NCBI RefSeq assembly: GCF_049243985.1
Contig: NC_135372.1
Coordinates: 101,583,318-101,647,317 of the forward strand
DNA: 64,000 nucleotides
DNA from: Paroedura picta
Taxonomy: Eukaryota; Chordata; Lepidosauria; Squamata; Gekkonidae
Direction of reading: 5' to 3'
In this document: piece after piece, positions 42,601 to 50,490 of the stretch
Numbering within the stretch: the first letter of the stretch is position 1
Layout: each line of letters begins with the position of its first letter
Notes under the pieces: generated by a model
The model's input: only the letters and a program-made list of their open reading frames with translations
What the model was told of the DNA's origin: nothing
Databases searched by the model: none
Program-made: the position numbers and the translations under genes

Positions 42601-45600
42601 TTGTGCATTAGAACTGCACACAGGATTGCACCATATTTTATTTTCACTAATTATCACAAATTTATCTACCGGACAGCAGCAGCACATCTGTTTTCAAACA
42701 ACAAAAAAACCCTGCAATGGCTCCCCGAAGCCTTTACTTGGAGCAGAACAACAAAGAAGAGCATCTCAGAACTATGAAAATACATAGAACAGAAGAGTCT
42801 CAATATTTTTCCATTATGAGAAATAGTTAGTTACCTGCATCATCCGATTCCTGAAACTGTGAGTAGTCCACCACCTTTCTGTTCCTGGGGGGGGGGGGGG
42901 GGGGAGGAAAAGTAGTTTAATGAGAATGAAACTTTGATGAGTGTAGCGAGTTTTAATAGCCAAGACTACCATTTCTTTAGATATTTTAAGTATAACTGCC
43001 CTTATGAGATACTCTTTGAAACATAATTGGCTGCCTTTCAAAGTTCTTTAGAAACTCCATCTGGTCCAGAACACAGCTGCCAAACTGGAACCTGTGATAA
43101 TTAACACAAAGAGCTTTACTTCCAGTTGTCTCCAGGTATAATTCAAAATCTGTGATCAAAACAGGTAAATACAGGTGACATAGTCCTTAGAAGTCCATTT
43201 CTCAGTGCTTCCTTCTTCAGTACCGAAGCAGATTTATACCAGGAATGGGGGCTTTTCAATGGATGCATCCTGATTATGAAAAATCCTTCCTAATCTTTGG
43301 ACTTTCCTTCTCCCTTTTGTGGTTTTTTTAAAATGCATGCACCCTTCTTTGTTTCATTAACCCCTGTTTTTAAAGCTCCTAGTTAATGATGCTGTTTTAT
43401 TGTTTTAGATCTTAAATGCCCCATGGGTGGGGGCACGGAAAGGTGACATATGTAAATACAAAATAAATAATGCCCAGAAATTCCAATATACATACAATTG
43501 GACACAATGAAGAGCTGCCTCCATAATTTTGAGTGTAACACGTATAGGATATTGTTGAAAAACACATTAACCCAAACTCCCACAAAGATTTCGATCATGT
43601 ATATATTTATACACATTCCACTGCAGTCAGGAAAAGAAAACAGCCAGGGGCAGACTGGCAGTGGATGCGGGGTATAAGACTGGGGGGAGGGAATCAGATG
43701 GGTTATGTTGGCTGGGAATCTGTTCCTCTTAAATAAAACATTAAGGCCACTGTAGGCCGTACCTGTCCAGGATTGGGGCCAACGTCGATTGGCCCCTCAC
43801 CCAGACTGACAGCCTTGCCAGCCACTCAGGTGACAGGCCCGCCCCCCCTACCTCACAAGCCCTGTTGTCGCTCTGCCTTGCCGCCATCACCACACTGCAC
43901 AACACGCGCTGCCCCCCTGGCTGCTGCGAGCCCGCTGCCTGCCTCCAGAACAGACCTGCCGCCACCGCCAGCCACACGGTCCCGTGCTCCCGGGAACTCG
44001 CCCACCCAGGAGCAGCCTGCCACCCAGGAGCCAGCCGCCACCGGCCACCACGAAGTCCCACGCCGACGCGAGCCCATGCTGAGGAGCACTGCCCGGCCCC
44101 CAAGGAGAGACCGACGCCGGCCTGCCCATGCCCCATCACTCCCCCGGTGCGCCCCAACCCACACGCTGCCAAGGTATGGCCCACCTACTCTCCTGCAACT
44201 ACACATGCCCGGCCTCAGCAAAATGCGGCGGGGCCCTCCCCCGATGCTGCCTGAGCCTTCGCTTTGCGGGACGAGCCACGGCCACCACAACCCTGCCCCA
44301 TGTGCTGAGAGGGGGCTTGGGGAAAAGCCTTTGTGCTGGCGGGAAGGGGCAGGGACCCTGCTCCTCTCCCCCACCCGAAGCTGGGATCTTGGTGGGGGGA
44401 GGGGCTAGGGATGCCGGAGTGGGGGAGGCCCTGCAACGACTCCTCTTAACACCCGCTGTATTTTCACTACAGTGGGCTTAATTTCTAGTTTTATTATAAT
44501 TTCCAATGTTTTTTTCAGGGGGGCTATTGTGAAACGCCATGAGCCAGCTTGGCTTGGTAGTGGTGGTCAATAAATATAAATAAATAACATACGTTATTCT
44601 AAATCCCCCTATTCACTACATCCTGTTTCTCCCGATAGAAGAGGTTTTATTGCCATTGGGCCTACTGTGGTTTTAAGAACCATTACTAGAAGCCCGAACC
44701 CTTGGGGTGTGACAAAAACTGTGTTCATCTCACCTTTTTCCTTTCACCATCATCCCTTCTATTGCTTGGAGTTGCTGCACAGCTGCAGGCCAGAAATGGA
44801 GAAAATCCTCCCCTCTGTAACTGAACTGCAGTCAGATTTTCAAGGTGGCCATTTCCAGGGGCAGCTCTTAGGGGTGGAGTAAGATACTAGATGAGAACTG
44901 GTAGTTGTACTTAGCCTTCAGTAAAAGAGTTAATTTATACTACTGTTTCTAAGAACTTGAAAGCTGTCTTGGGGAAATCAGTAAAAACCTTCTTCCATTA
45001 GCAATTGGGATACAAGTAAACACTACCAGAGTTACCAAAGGTTTAGCAAACACTGTTAAAAACAAATGCAACATTGTGATTATTAAGGATTGACAGAATT
45101 GTCAGGCATCCCAGCTCTGCATGCTGAATATTTCCAATGTTCCTGACCTGGATAGCCCAGTAAGCCTGATCCTGCCAGATCTCAGATGATAAGCAGGGTC
45201 AGCCCTCGCTAGTACTTGGAAGGACAACTTCCTAGGAATACCAGGATCATGATGTGGGGACAGGCAATGACAAACCACCTCTGAATGTTTCCTGCCTGGC
45301 AGCCATACAATCTTCAGATCTCCTAGCTATATTACACACAGACCATACAATGCATACATACATACAAACAAATAAAGTTCTGGATTTGTTCTAAACTAAA
45401 CTTCCCATAACTTTGGCCCTGCTATTCACTTATCAGGTCTGATATGCTTAGCCCATTTATTGCACACCATAAGCTCCCTGGGTTGGATACAAGCATACCC
45501 TTGTCAGAATGGAAAGAATATTTGTTTATACAAATACAAGAGGAGCACAAAATTTCAACAGGTTTCCCACTCAAGCTGCATCCAATACTATTCCAGGGAA

Positions 45601-48600
45601 TCCAACACCAAGGAGCAGTTTTTCATGTGACTCAGGGGCTGCAGGATAGAAGGAAATTGAAGAATGGATCAACTCCCGCCCATTCAGGAAACCCTTCCAG
45701 GGCTATCAAGAAACCCCAGGGTTTCACAAAACCTATAACCACTATACTGGCTTTTAGATAAATTGGTAGCATGGACAAGCACAAAGATTTAAACTTCCCT
45801 TACTTCCTATTCACATCTTGAGCAAAGTTCAGACAACAGCATACTCAAGAGATCGATCTTTCCTTCTTATTCTACCTACAAAATCAAAATACTGAAGGAG
45901 GCACAGTGTTTTCCTCTGGATAGCCACTTTTCAAACTGAGTACTCACTATCATCTTCTTCTCTAGTAAATGTTAATTCCCAAATAACTCATTCACCATTG
46001 CTCAGCAAGTACTATTCTTCTTCTCAAGTTCACTTGAGTAGAACACTGGTCTTTAAGTATCAACATGGTATACTGCTACAATCCTTCTAGTAAACTTGTA
46101 CAACAGAATAAACAGTTTACCATCTAATCTGAGGATTAACTCACTGTACTGATTCTCTTCTTTAAGTAAACCACTTGGATAAGCACCCAAGGATATAATT
46201 TAATTATAAAAATATGCTTCCAATCTATGTAAGCATTAAAAAAAGAAGCTCAGAACAAGTTCTTGGTTTCTAAAGAACTGGCTGGGATGAGGAAAAGCAA
46301 TAATTAAGTTCAGAATTGTTTCCTCTATTTGAACAATAGCATGATACTGCCAAGTTCCATGACTGGAAGTGCCATAGCATAAACCTCAACCTCAGATACT
46401 TAGTGCAAAAGCACCCTGTTGTGTAGTGATTATTGTTAAATGAGAACCAGAGAGATCCGAGTTCAAAATCCTATTTGAAATGAAGTTTAATGTATAACCG
46501 AAAAAGTAAGATATTATCTACAGTCCTCCTATTAAAATCATGAACAAATAGAGGTTTGAGCACGGCAGGCACAAATTTGATTTTGGCATGCTCATGTGCT
46601 GGCTCCGCTCCTTCTCTCCTTACAGGTAGAACACTCCAATTTATATTCAGATTTACAATATAATTCAAGGTTATGTGTTTCTAAACAAGGATAAACCAAA
46701 TGAAAATACCATTATGGTCCATGAGCCTGTACCAGACTATCAAAACAACCTCCCCTTGACCACAGCCATTAGCAACTCTTCTGGAACATAAAGAAGATGG
46801 CGCCCTTCTCTTTCCAAAACTAATAACAGCAAAAGTGTGTATATGAGGTTCTGAATGTTCAATATATCTCCCCTCTCTGTTTGGTCCGGATCCAAACTGA
46901 GACTATATATGGTTGGTTACAATAAATTATTTTTTAAAGGCAGGAAAAGGTACTGGATAAGTCTGTCAATACTCTGTCCATCAGGATTCAAATGAGTTAT
47001 CAGACCAAGCAACCAAAGCAGCTCTGGGCCACAACAGTTCTAACTTGTGCTGAGGCAGATTTATCATCTGCAGACACAGATTTGGACTAATGGCAAGTGT
47101 CATGACTTACAAAATAAAGTTAGCTATGTTTAGGAAATGCTTGGATGATTCAAGCATGATTTTATACTCAGATTTTAAAATAAATTATTGTTATGGAATG
47201 GAATAATGTGGTTCTATCCAATTACTTGTAAAATTTCCCCCCTAAAGAGATTTAGAAGTAACAGGCAAGCCTGGTTAGTTTCTGAATTCAATTTTAAGTT
47301 TATATAAAACATTGTATCCTCATAATGCTAACAGCAAAAGTATTGTAAATTTAAATTTAAATCTCATTGTAACTACTTGTCCGGAGAGCTACTGGGTTAT
47401 GACATTATGTTAATTTGTGCCTCAAAGACATTACAGATGATGAAAAGCAACTCTAGACACTGTAGTACCCAAAAGCAAAATATTTATGTGATCATCAGAG
47501 AAGTTGAACTCCCAGCAGGGATATATAGCCCCACCTCCTGTTAGGAGATCATAATTCACTAAGGATAAGTATTCAAGGATAAATCCAACTAACATGGGAT
47601 TCCCTCAAAAACAATGTTCTCATATTTATACACATACATTTGCCTTCCAGTTAGAATGCTGATTAAAATTTGCATATTAACTAGATATTTAAGTGGGAGT
47701 AGATATTCGTTTCAGATTTGACATTTAAACTTCAGCAACTTTAGGCACCAAAGTAAAAATCCTTTGCAAACTGGATTGTCCCTAGCAGAACCATTCCTTA
47801 ATGTGAACAGTTAATAGCTAATGTTATACAGTCTCATATTTTAATGTTTGTAATGTTGAAAACAATTTCATCTTTCTGGTGGCCCACATCCCACTTCACC
47901 ATGCATAGTTCTCCATTATACTCTCACCACAACTCTGTGGCTGCCGTTATATTAAGAGAACATGATTGTCCCAGTGATTCATGGTATGCAAGGATATGAA
48001 CCTGGGTTAACCCAGATCTAGTCCAACTTCCAGCCATTACACTATATTGGCTCCCCACTGATGAGATAGAGAGAATACAATGGAGAAGTAGACTTTGGGC
48101 ATCGTAAATTCAAATAATCTCTGCTGTTACAAACATGCTCTTATGCACTCCTCAGGGGAAAAGAAAATGGACCGATCCCGCTCCAATTTCATTGAACATC
48201 ACTGTGGGACCTAACATGTGGAGTTCCAAAGGGTGAAATTCTATCCCCCATGCTTTTCAATATCTATTTAATGACCTAATGACAAATTCGTATCATTGGG
48301 GTTGGTTGTCATCAATATGTATGTGATATGTAGTTCTATATCACCTCATCCAAGGCTCCTGTTGATGTAACAGAGGTCCTAAATTATTGCCTTGCTGATG
48401 TGGTAAATTGCCTAAGATCAAATAAATTGAAGCTAAACTCTGACAAGATGGAGGTAAAGCTGGTTGGGAAGACAGAGATCTTGAAGGGCATTATGTTTCC
48501 CACTTTGATGGAGTTTAGCCGACACTTACTGACTTGGTTAAGAGCTTTTCGGACTATGCAGGACCCAAAAATATTGCTGGGGAAGCAAGCTAATGCAACT

Positions 48601-50182
48601 ACAAAAAAGAGGCTTTCTTCCAACTCAGCATTGCCCCAAATATGGTCTCTTACCTTGAAAAAGCTGTTCTGGACACCTGAATCTGCTCCACAAAAACAAT
48701 AAGACTTCTGTAATGCACTGTACAGACGTGCATTACTGCAAAATCAATTTGAAAGCTCCAGTTAAGGCAGATAGCCACAACTTGGCTATGATCAGGCGCA
48801 AGGCAGAGACACACACTAGTCCCATGCTAGTCACTCCACTGGCTGCCCATCAATAACTGGATTCTATTTAAGGTATTGGCTATCACAGCCTTAAACCCTA
48901 ATATTTGTGAGACAACCTCTCCCTCTATTTTTAGTTTGCTGAAACTATATAATTTTTATATCATTTAATGTGTAATGTTAATACTTACCCTTTACTTCAG
49001 TTGTTTTTAGATTTCTAATCAATTCTACAACCCATGCTCTATTGTAAATGCCCTTTCCTATTAATTATAATGCCTTGAGTCCAAGAAAGGTGCACTATAA
49101 GTAATGTAAATAAAATAAACAATTCCTTGGAGAAATATATATATATATAAATGGGAACTGAATGCAAGTAAGGAATAACCAGAATGTACAGAACCACAAT
49201 GATATACTCTGTTAATTGAATCCAGAACCACATCAGGATGGAAACTTAAGTGGCAATGTAATAGTAAAAGATCAGATCATTCCAGGCCACTACCTTGTTC
49301 TTCCGGCCCACAACAACAAACTTACAGAACAGACTGAAAGTGGGACAAGTGATTAACGATGTCACCCAATACTAGAATGATACAGTAAATGTTCCTTAGG
49401 TTTCCCTTATTCTTACCCCGAAATGAGCCACCGCTAAGTGATCCCTGCCTACTAATGTTCTCTGGATTCTCTGATCGCTTCCTACTACCCAATGAGAGCG
49501 CAACAACGCGAGACCCCCCCTCCCTCATGCATGGAACTCTGTGGAGTCCCCACCGCTGCAAAAAGCGCAGTTCCCGCACAACGTGCATTGTAAATGCACA
49601 CGCGCTCCTTCCCACCAGGGTGCACTCTTCTGCTACGAACTCTTCCTTCTCGCAAGCAAGCACCTCCCCACGCTGATATACGGCAACTCCGTGCGAAAAG
49701 TCCCAATTAAATGCATATTGCCTCTCGACGACATAACTCGGAACACGGGGCCGAGCTAGGAATACCCCCCCCCCTATTTCTCTGGAACAATAAATGTTAC
49801 ACGATTCATCCGCACAATGCGCATGTGGCATGCCTTCCTTCTCTCTCTACAGTCGACATACGCGTAGTCAAACCCTCGCAGCCCTCTCCTCCTCCTTGCC
49901 TCATACAGGCGAGGACCATTGTCTGCGCCAACCTTCAGGGGCGGCACTGCACCCAGCGATAGAAGACCTGCAGGGCGGCGGGCAGAATCCCCCACCGCCA
50001 AGAAGCATGCTGCATGCCTACACACGCCCCTCCCCTCTCATCTCCCGCCATATCCCACTTTCGGCCTCCTCGTTCCTTCCCGCCCGGGACAGGGCCCGGT
50101 TCGTTGGCTCCTCATCGGAGAGGACGCGGGTGGCCCGAGGCCCTTCTCCATTTGCCAAGGCTCACCTGACGGGCCTAGACAT
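21418..50182 (-). CDS. NUCKS1: NUCKS1, nuclear ubiquitous casein kinase and CDK substrate 1 (8 coding exons)
   Basis: Joined minus-strand exons are 50182-50166, 42884-42835, 40533-40428, 27727-27675, 27398-27249, 24527-24375, 23303-23154 and 21617-21418. All junctions are GT-AG and in phase, giving 292 aa, or 242 aa without the fifth exon (human is 243 aa as remembered). Order of parts: N-terminus [18 protein letters not shown] motif, a basic nuclear localisation cluster around residues 35-49, acidic Ser/Glu stretches, [16 protein letters not shown], an acidic run, the SDYGSS module, then a C-terminus with TPSPVK and a GRP DNA-binding core near 239-241, followed by [15 protein letters not shown]. 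The family is a vertebrate chromatin protein phosphorylated by CK2 and CDKs. It is a paralogue of RAD51AP1 and acts in homologous recombination and transcription. The start codon has an A at -3. Identity is near certain; use of the extra exon in mRNA is inferred from splice sites and open frame. Confidence 0.96.
21751..22279 (-). mobile_element. L2-clade LINE 3' end with inverted 5' segment
   Basis: The minus strand encodes the L2 C-terminus ([16 protein letters not shown]-like reading and [12 protein letters not shown]) and ends in the ATTTATT repeat at 21751-21784. At its 5' limit, GGCGCCAGGAGG near 22205 is repeated in inverted form as CCGCCTGGCGCC near 22277, with matching CTCAAGTATGTGA arms. 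It lies in the last NUCKS1 intron. The 5' inversion fits the twin-priming pattern of LINE insertion. Confidence 0.75.
22280..23153. other. NUCKS1 intron, nothing recognised
   Basis: Part of the 1.5-kb last intron between the L2 piece and the exon at 23154. No repeat or open frame of note. Confidence 0.6.
23154..23303 (-). CDS. NUCKS1: NUCKS1 coding exon 6
   Basis: A 150-bp exon encoding (K)[19 protein letters not shown], then [20 protein letters not shown] and [10 protein letters not shown]. It is almost identical to the human segment. The acceptor TCTCTGCACAG and donor GTGAGC are clear, and it is phase 1 at both ends. An acidic CK2-type cluster is followed by a lysine-rich part. Confidence 0.97.
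24375..24527 (-). CDS. NUCKS1: NUCKS1 coding exon 5
   Basis: A 153-bp exon encoding (D)[17 protein letters not shown], then [33 protein letters not shown] and a split K. The [15 protein letters not shown] block is shared with RAD51AP1 in similar form. The acceptor is ATAACAG and the donor GTAAGT. It is phase 1 at both ends. The acidic run is slightly reworded relative to the human one. Confidence 0.96.
25121..25512 (-). mobile_element. CR1 LINE 3' fragment
   Basis: The minus strand encodes [21 protein letters not shown] and RLRGDMI, the same C-terminal RT region as the 8.4-kb copy, ending at the AGTTGGAAGGGG-like 3' UTR (here GATTTGGAAGGGG). It sits in the NUCKS1 intron between exon 5 and the extra exon, and is more decayed than the 8.4-kb copy. 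Confidence 0.88.
26726..27108. mobile_element. hAT-type non-autonomous DNA transposon, family A
   Basis: Terminal inverted repeats CAGTGGTTCTCAACC / GGTTGAGAACCACTG with a perfect 8-bp duplication CTCTAGAT at 26718-26725 and 27109-27116. It lies in the NUCKS1 intron, only 140 bp from the donor of the extra exon at 27249. The inner part matches the 10-kb copy reversed (CTTCTTTCACAGAAATTAA stretch). Confidence 0.92.
27249..27398 (-). CDS. NUCKS1: NUCKS1 extra cassette exon, a diverged copy of the 23.2-kb exon
   Basis: A 150-bp open exon, phase 1 at both ends, with a strong acceptor (pyrimidine-rich CTTTTCTCTCAG) and donor CAG/GTAAAA. It encodes [20 protein letters not shown], then [19 protein letters not shown], then [12 protein letters not shown]. 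The acidic-SDY-SS-lysine-rich order matches the exon at 23154-23303 ([26 protein letters not shown]), which has the same length and phase. I do not recall this segment in human NUCKS1. Skipping it keeps the frame. That it is spliced into mRNA is inferred from sites, open frame and conserved composition; it could be alternative, or constitutive outside mammals. Confidence 0.82.
27675..27727 (-). CDS. NUCKS1: NUCKS1 coding exon 4
   Basis: A 53-bp exon encoding (S)[17 protein letters not shown]. It aligns with human EDSEDKDVKTKKDDSHSA but is one codon shorter, which explains the 242-aa length of the short form. The acceptor TTTTTGCAG and donor GTAG are clear. It ends in phase 1, so it can join either the extra exon (276-bp intron) or exon 5 in frame; both give a GAT codon at the junction. 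Confidence 0.93.
28280..28501 (-). other. unrecognised 73-codon open frame with mRNA-like 3' end
   Basis: The minus-strand frame starts [20 protein letters not shown], holds [20 protein letters not shown] and ends KIRCSKIA. An in-frame stop stands just before the ATG. Downstream on the same strand AATAAAGTTTGAA (plus 28162-28174) resembles a poly(A) signal. I do not recognise the product. It could be a fragment of a transposon or processed gene copy, or chance. It lies in NUCKS1 intron 3, about 0.6 kb upstream of exon 4. Confidence 0.3.
29151..29420 (+). repeat. repeat with ACTAGGGGCAAAGCCCATTG terminus
   Basis: The left terminus matches that of 43640-44488. A G/T-rich body with GTGTGTTGTGTGGGAGG follows. 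The right end is not defined. It is intronic in NUCKS1. Confidence 0.45.
29640..29920 (-). mobile_element. tRNA-derived SINE pieces
   Basis: GGAGTCTCAAAGCGGTTTAC, GGGGCTGTGAGAGGTCTGAG and GTGACCCAGCAGGC match the SINE at 41985 in the same orientation, followed by a second partial tail (CTCTCCCCATAGCAGAC). It lies in NUCKS1 intron 3. Confidence 0.75.
29961..30098. mobile_element. palindromic hAT MITE (138 bp)
   Basis: Same family as 11196-11328 and a more perfect palindrome: CAGGGGTAGTCAAACTGCGG to CCGCAGTTTGACTACCCCTG with a small loop near 30028. A perfect 8-bp duplication GTCTTAAC flanks it (29953-29960, 30099-30106). It lies inside NUCKS1 intron 3, so the pre-mRNA can form a long hairpin. 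Confidence 0.94.
30375..30545. repeat. two adjoining pieces of the GTTGCCAACCTCC-family repeat
   Basis: The first piece (AAAATGGCTCCTTTGAAGG to TCCAGGAATATTTCC) is a right-hand part. The second (CAGGGGTAGCCAACCTCC onward) is a left-hand part of another copy. They lie next to each other in NUCKS1 intron 3. Confidence 0.5.
31020..31300. repeat. GC-rich repeat piece
   Basis: Contains GGTGAGGGGCCAATCGGAAG and the inverted AAGCGTCTTCCGATTGGCCC, a local hairpin. GGTGAGGGGCCAATCG also occurs on the minus strand near 43785-43800, so this may be a piece of the same family as 43640-44488. Confidence 0.4.
31462..31518 (+). repeat. GA-rich simple repeat
   Basis: Repeats of AGAGATAGAAGAGAAG in two blocks. 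Other simple repeats are the AT-rich 1758-1812, CAxx-rich 17518-17570, ACAA 13002-13022, AC/TA at 49136-49150 and CATA 45350-45364. Confidence 0.8.
31610..32268. repeat. possible family-B hAT relic
   Basis: The left part reads CAGGTTTTGAGAAACCCCAG and the right part GGGTTTCTCAGTAAAAGGC, matching the ends of family-B elements in inverted orientation. No clean target duplication was found, and a T-run/G-run (about 32098-32123) sits inside. Boundaries are uncertain. Confidence 0.4.
32250..32716 (+). mobile_element. L2-clade LINE 3' end
   Basis: The plus strand carries the L2-type C-terminal coding remnant ([12 protein letters not shown] and [15 protein letters not shown]) followed by a 3' UTR ending in GGCGGTATATAAATACAATAA. 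It lies in NUCKS1 intron 3 in antisense orientation to the gene. Confidence 0.78.
33227..33504. mobile_element. hAT-type non-autonomous element related to family B
   Basis: Starts CAGCCTTTTTCAACC and ends GGTTGGGAATCCCTG, with flanking ATCTAGAA / ATCCAGAA (7 of 8 bases). The inner CCCCAGAAGTGGCCAC resembles the family-B end. It lies in NUCKS1 intron 3. Confidence 0.75.
34100..35130 (+). mobile_element. L2-clade LINE fragment, decayed
   Basis: The plus strand keeps patches of the L2 RT region: [14 protein letters not shown], then TNPDKTK-like and [12 protein letters not shown] / [10 protein letters not shown] (the LHWLPV region). Several frames are needed to follow it, so it is an old inactive copy. 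It lies in NUCKS1 intron 3. Confidence 0.72.
36020..36940 (-). mobile_element. L2-clade LINE C-terminal fragment
   Basis: The minus strand reads [20 protein letters not shown], then [18 protein letters not shown], [15 protein letters not shown] and [20 protein letters not shown], the L2 C-terminal RT region and its end. It ends toward a short ATTCATTTGATTTATA tail near 36030, beside a poly-G run at 36004-36016. It lies in NUCKS1 intron 3 and has several frame breaks. Confidence 0.78.
37110..37560 (-). mobile_element. CR1-like LINE internal fragment
   Basis: The minus strand encodes [16 protein letters not shown] and, after a gap, [22 protein letters not shown], the conserved stretch just upstream of the RT domain in CR1-type LINEs. 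The end nearer 37.0 kb is not well defined. It lies in NUCKS1 intron 3. Confidence 0.8.
37797..38042. repeat. repeat pieces of the GCAATTCTAAG / TAAGCCCC family
   Basis: GGGTGCAATTCTAAGGACAC, AGCAAGCCCCACTCAATAAG and ACTTATGAGTAGATAT at 37800-37870, with a second related piece at 37980-38042 (TTACTTGAAGTAAGCCCG). A further piece is at 14390-14447 (GGGGCTTACTCCCAGGAAAG). They are related in pattern to the repeat at 2443. Confidence 0.55.
38589..38894. mobile_element. hAT-type non-autonomous element, family B
   Basis: Ends CGTGCTTTCTCAACC and TTGAGAAAGGATG, with a perfect 8-bp duplication CTTTAGAC at 38581-38588 and 38895-38902. The inner part is the same family as 10822-11146 on the opposite strand (GATCATGCAGxATATGG, GAAACATTCTT). 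It lies in NUCKS1 intron 3. Confidence 0.9.
38903..40427. other. NUCKS1 intron 3, nothing recognised
   Basis: AT-rich intron DNA next to exon 3 without recognisable transposon or coding frame. Confidence 0.6.
40428..40533 (-). CDS. NUCKS1: NUCKS1 coding exon 3 (nuclear localisation cluster)
   Basis: A 106-bp exon encoding (D)[17 protein letters not shown], then [17 protein letters not shown] and a split Ser. It contains the two-part basic cluster KKIR...KNKRR expected to act as nuclear localisation signal, and an SP phosphorylation site (SSP). The acceptor is TTATAG and the donor GTGAGC. It enters in phase 1 and leaves in phase 2. Confidence 0.96.
41217..41485. mobile_element. GC-rich hAT element, family C
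   Basis: Ends CGGTGGTCCCCAACC and GGTTGCGGACCACTG with flanking CTCTACAC / CTATACAC (7 of 8). The interior is very CpG-rich, with repeated GCGCATGCGCGG-like alternating purine-pyrimidine sequence. Same family as 52398-52643 (shared GGGCxGCAAAGGCC). It lies in NUCKS1 intron 2. Open frames on all strands here reflect the high GC content, not genes. Confidence 0.85.
41985..42275 (-). mobile_element. tRNA-derived SINE
   Basis: Reverse copy of the same SINE class: GGTTTTTATGCCCTGCTTTT, AAAGCAGCTTACAGTC, CTCCCCACAACAGGCACC, GGTCACCCAGCAGGC, and AATCAAACCCAGTTCTCC with the tRNA-like head at the 42.27-kb end. It lies in NUCKS1 intron 2. A head-only piece lies at about 41525-41600. Confidence 0.85.
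42835..42884 (-). CDS. NUCKS1: NUCKS1 coding exon 2
   Basis: A 50-bp exon encoding [16 protein letters not shown], the most conserved part of NUCKS1, also found in similar form at the RAD51AP1 N-terminus. The donor is GTAACT. The acceptor CAG follows an uninterrupted run of 18 C on the minus strand (G at 42887-42904), which is an unusual polypyrimidine tract. It starts in phase 2 and ends in phase 1, joining both neighbours in frame. Confidence 0.96.
42887..42904. repeat. 18-bp G/C homopolymer at the exon 2 splice acceptor
   Basis: An uninterrupted G run on the plus strand is C18 on the transcribed strand, immediately followed by AG and exon 2. Other pure G runs lie at 36004-36016 and about 32114-32123. 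Confidence 0.9.
43640..44488 (-). repeat. GC-rich repeat with end motif shared with 29151
   Basis: A strongly GC-rich block (about 43780-44450) in otherwise AT-rich intron 1. Its 44.48-kb end, read on the minus strand, is ACTAGAAATTAAGCCCACTG followed by AATACAGCGGGTG. The other copy at 29151 starts ACTAGGGGCAAAGCCCATTG then AATACAGCGGGCG. It may be a Helitron-like or other DNA element; its far limit is uncertain. Long open frames inside are GC artefacts. Confidence 0.5.
44490..44588 (+). mobile_element. L2-type LINE 3' tail
   Basis: Short plus-strand 3' tail with GCCATGAGCCAGCTTGGC and a terminal CAATAAATATAAATAAATAA, matching the L2 3' ends at 32.7 and 22 kb. No coding part remains. It abuts the GC-rich repeat that ends near 44488. 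Confidence 0.55.
45155..45325 (+). mobile_element. 5S rRNA-derived SINE
   Basis: CTGCCAGATCTCAGATGATA, AGCAGGGTCAGCCC, CTAGTACTTGGAAGG and GGAATACCAGG follow 5S rRNA, then CAGGCAATGACAAACCACCT. It lies in NUCKS1 intron 1, antisense to the gene. Confidence 0.88.
45740..47884. other. NUCKS1 intron 1, nothing firm recognised
   Basis: AT-rich. A weak family-B hAT piece ends near 45740 and a tRNA-SINE-like piece (TTGTGTAGTGATTATTG, GAGATCCGAGTTCAAAATCC) lies near 46418-46475. No exon was seen. Confidence 0.5.
47885..48055 (+). repeat. MIR-like SINE remnant
   Basis: CTCACCACAACTCTGTGG, CCCAGTGATTCATGG and TATGAACCTGGGTTAACCC, then GCCATTACACTATATTGGC, match the MIR/tRNA-SINE order. It lies in NUCKS1 intron 1, directly before the L2 piece at 48160. 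Confidence 0.5.
48160..49125 (+). mobile_element. L2-clade LINE fragment, decayed
   Basis: The plus strand keeps [17 protein letters not shown] (RT motif), [20 protein letters not shown] and VKLVG, then a TGCCCATCAATAACTGG stretch (the WLP region) and an L2-like 3' UTR ending TGCACTATAAGTAATGTAAA at about 49110. It lies in NUCKS1 intron 1, antisense to the gene. Confidence 0.78.
50166..50182 (-). CDS. NUCKS1: NUCKS1 coding exon 1 (MSRPV + split R)
   Basis: This 17-bp coding part begins at the ATG (rc of 50180-50182) and encodes MSRPVR. It ends after AG, and the donor GTGAGC follows at 50165 (phase 2). It lies inside the CpG-rich promoter region. The human protein starts with the same residues. 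The 5' UTR lies at higher coordinates and its start cannot be fixed. Confidence 0.95.
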
Positions 50183-50455
50183 CTTGGCTGATTAAATCGA
50201 GGCGGGCGCTATCAACTAAGGAGACGAAAGAGTCGAGAGGAGTCTGAGCAGGCCTCGCTCGACTTCCCGCGGGGCCCTGGGTCCAGCGACTCAGGCGGCC
50301 GCCCCGCGCAGCAGACCTGGCCTTCCTACACCGTCAATCGCCACCACTCGCCGCTCCCCCCTGCAAAATGGTCGCACTTCGTCCAGCAGAAGGGATGCGC
50401 CGTGCTGAGAGGGCGGTACAACCTACTCAGCTGGCATCTCGTACCCTTTCTTCTC

Positions 50456-50490
50456 ATTGGCTAGTTCGAGACATCGCCCTGGCTTATTGG
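50456..50490 (-). promoter_or_regulatory. pair of CCAAT boxes (NF-Y type), 30 bp apart
   Basis: ATTGG at 50456-50460 and 50486-50490 on the plus strand reads as two CCAAT boxes in the NUCKS1 direction, with GCCAAT context in both. They lie about 275-310 bp upstream of the start codon, inside the CpG-rich region. Paired CCAAT boxes about three helical turns apart are typical of NF-Y-bound promoters. This would place the transcription start somewhere around 50.3-50.4 kb. Confidence 0.55.

Noticed and set aside
43773-44408. 211-codon open frame and several overlapping long frames on both strands
   Set aside because: All lie in a GC-rich repeat with few AT-rich stop codons; they overlap on both strands, lack protein features and share ends with another repeat.
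49322-50195. 169-codon minus and 133-codon plus frames at the NUCKS1 promoter
   Set aside because: CpG-island composition keeps frames open; no motifs. The only supported coding here is the 17-bp NUCKS1 exon.
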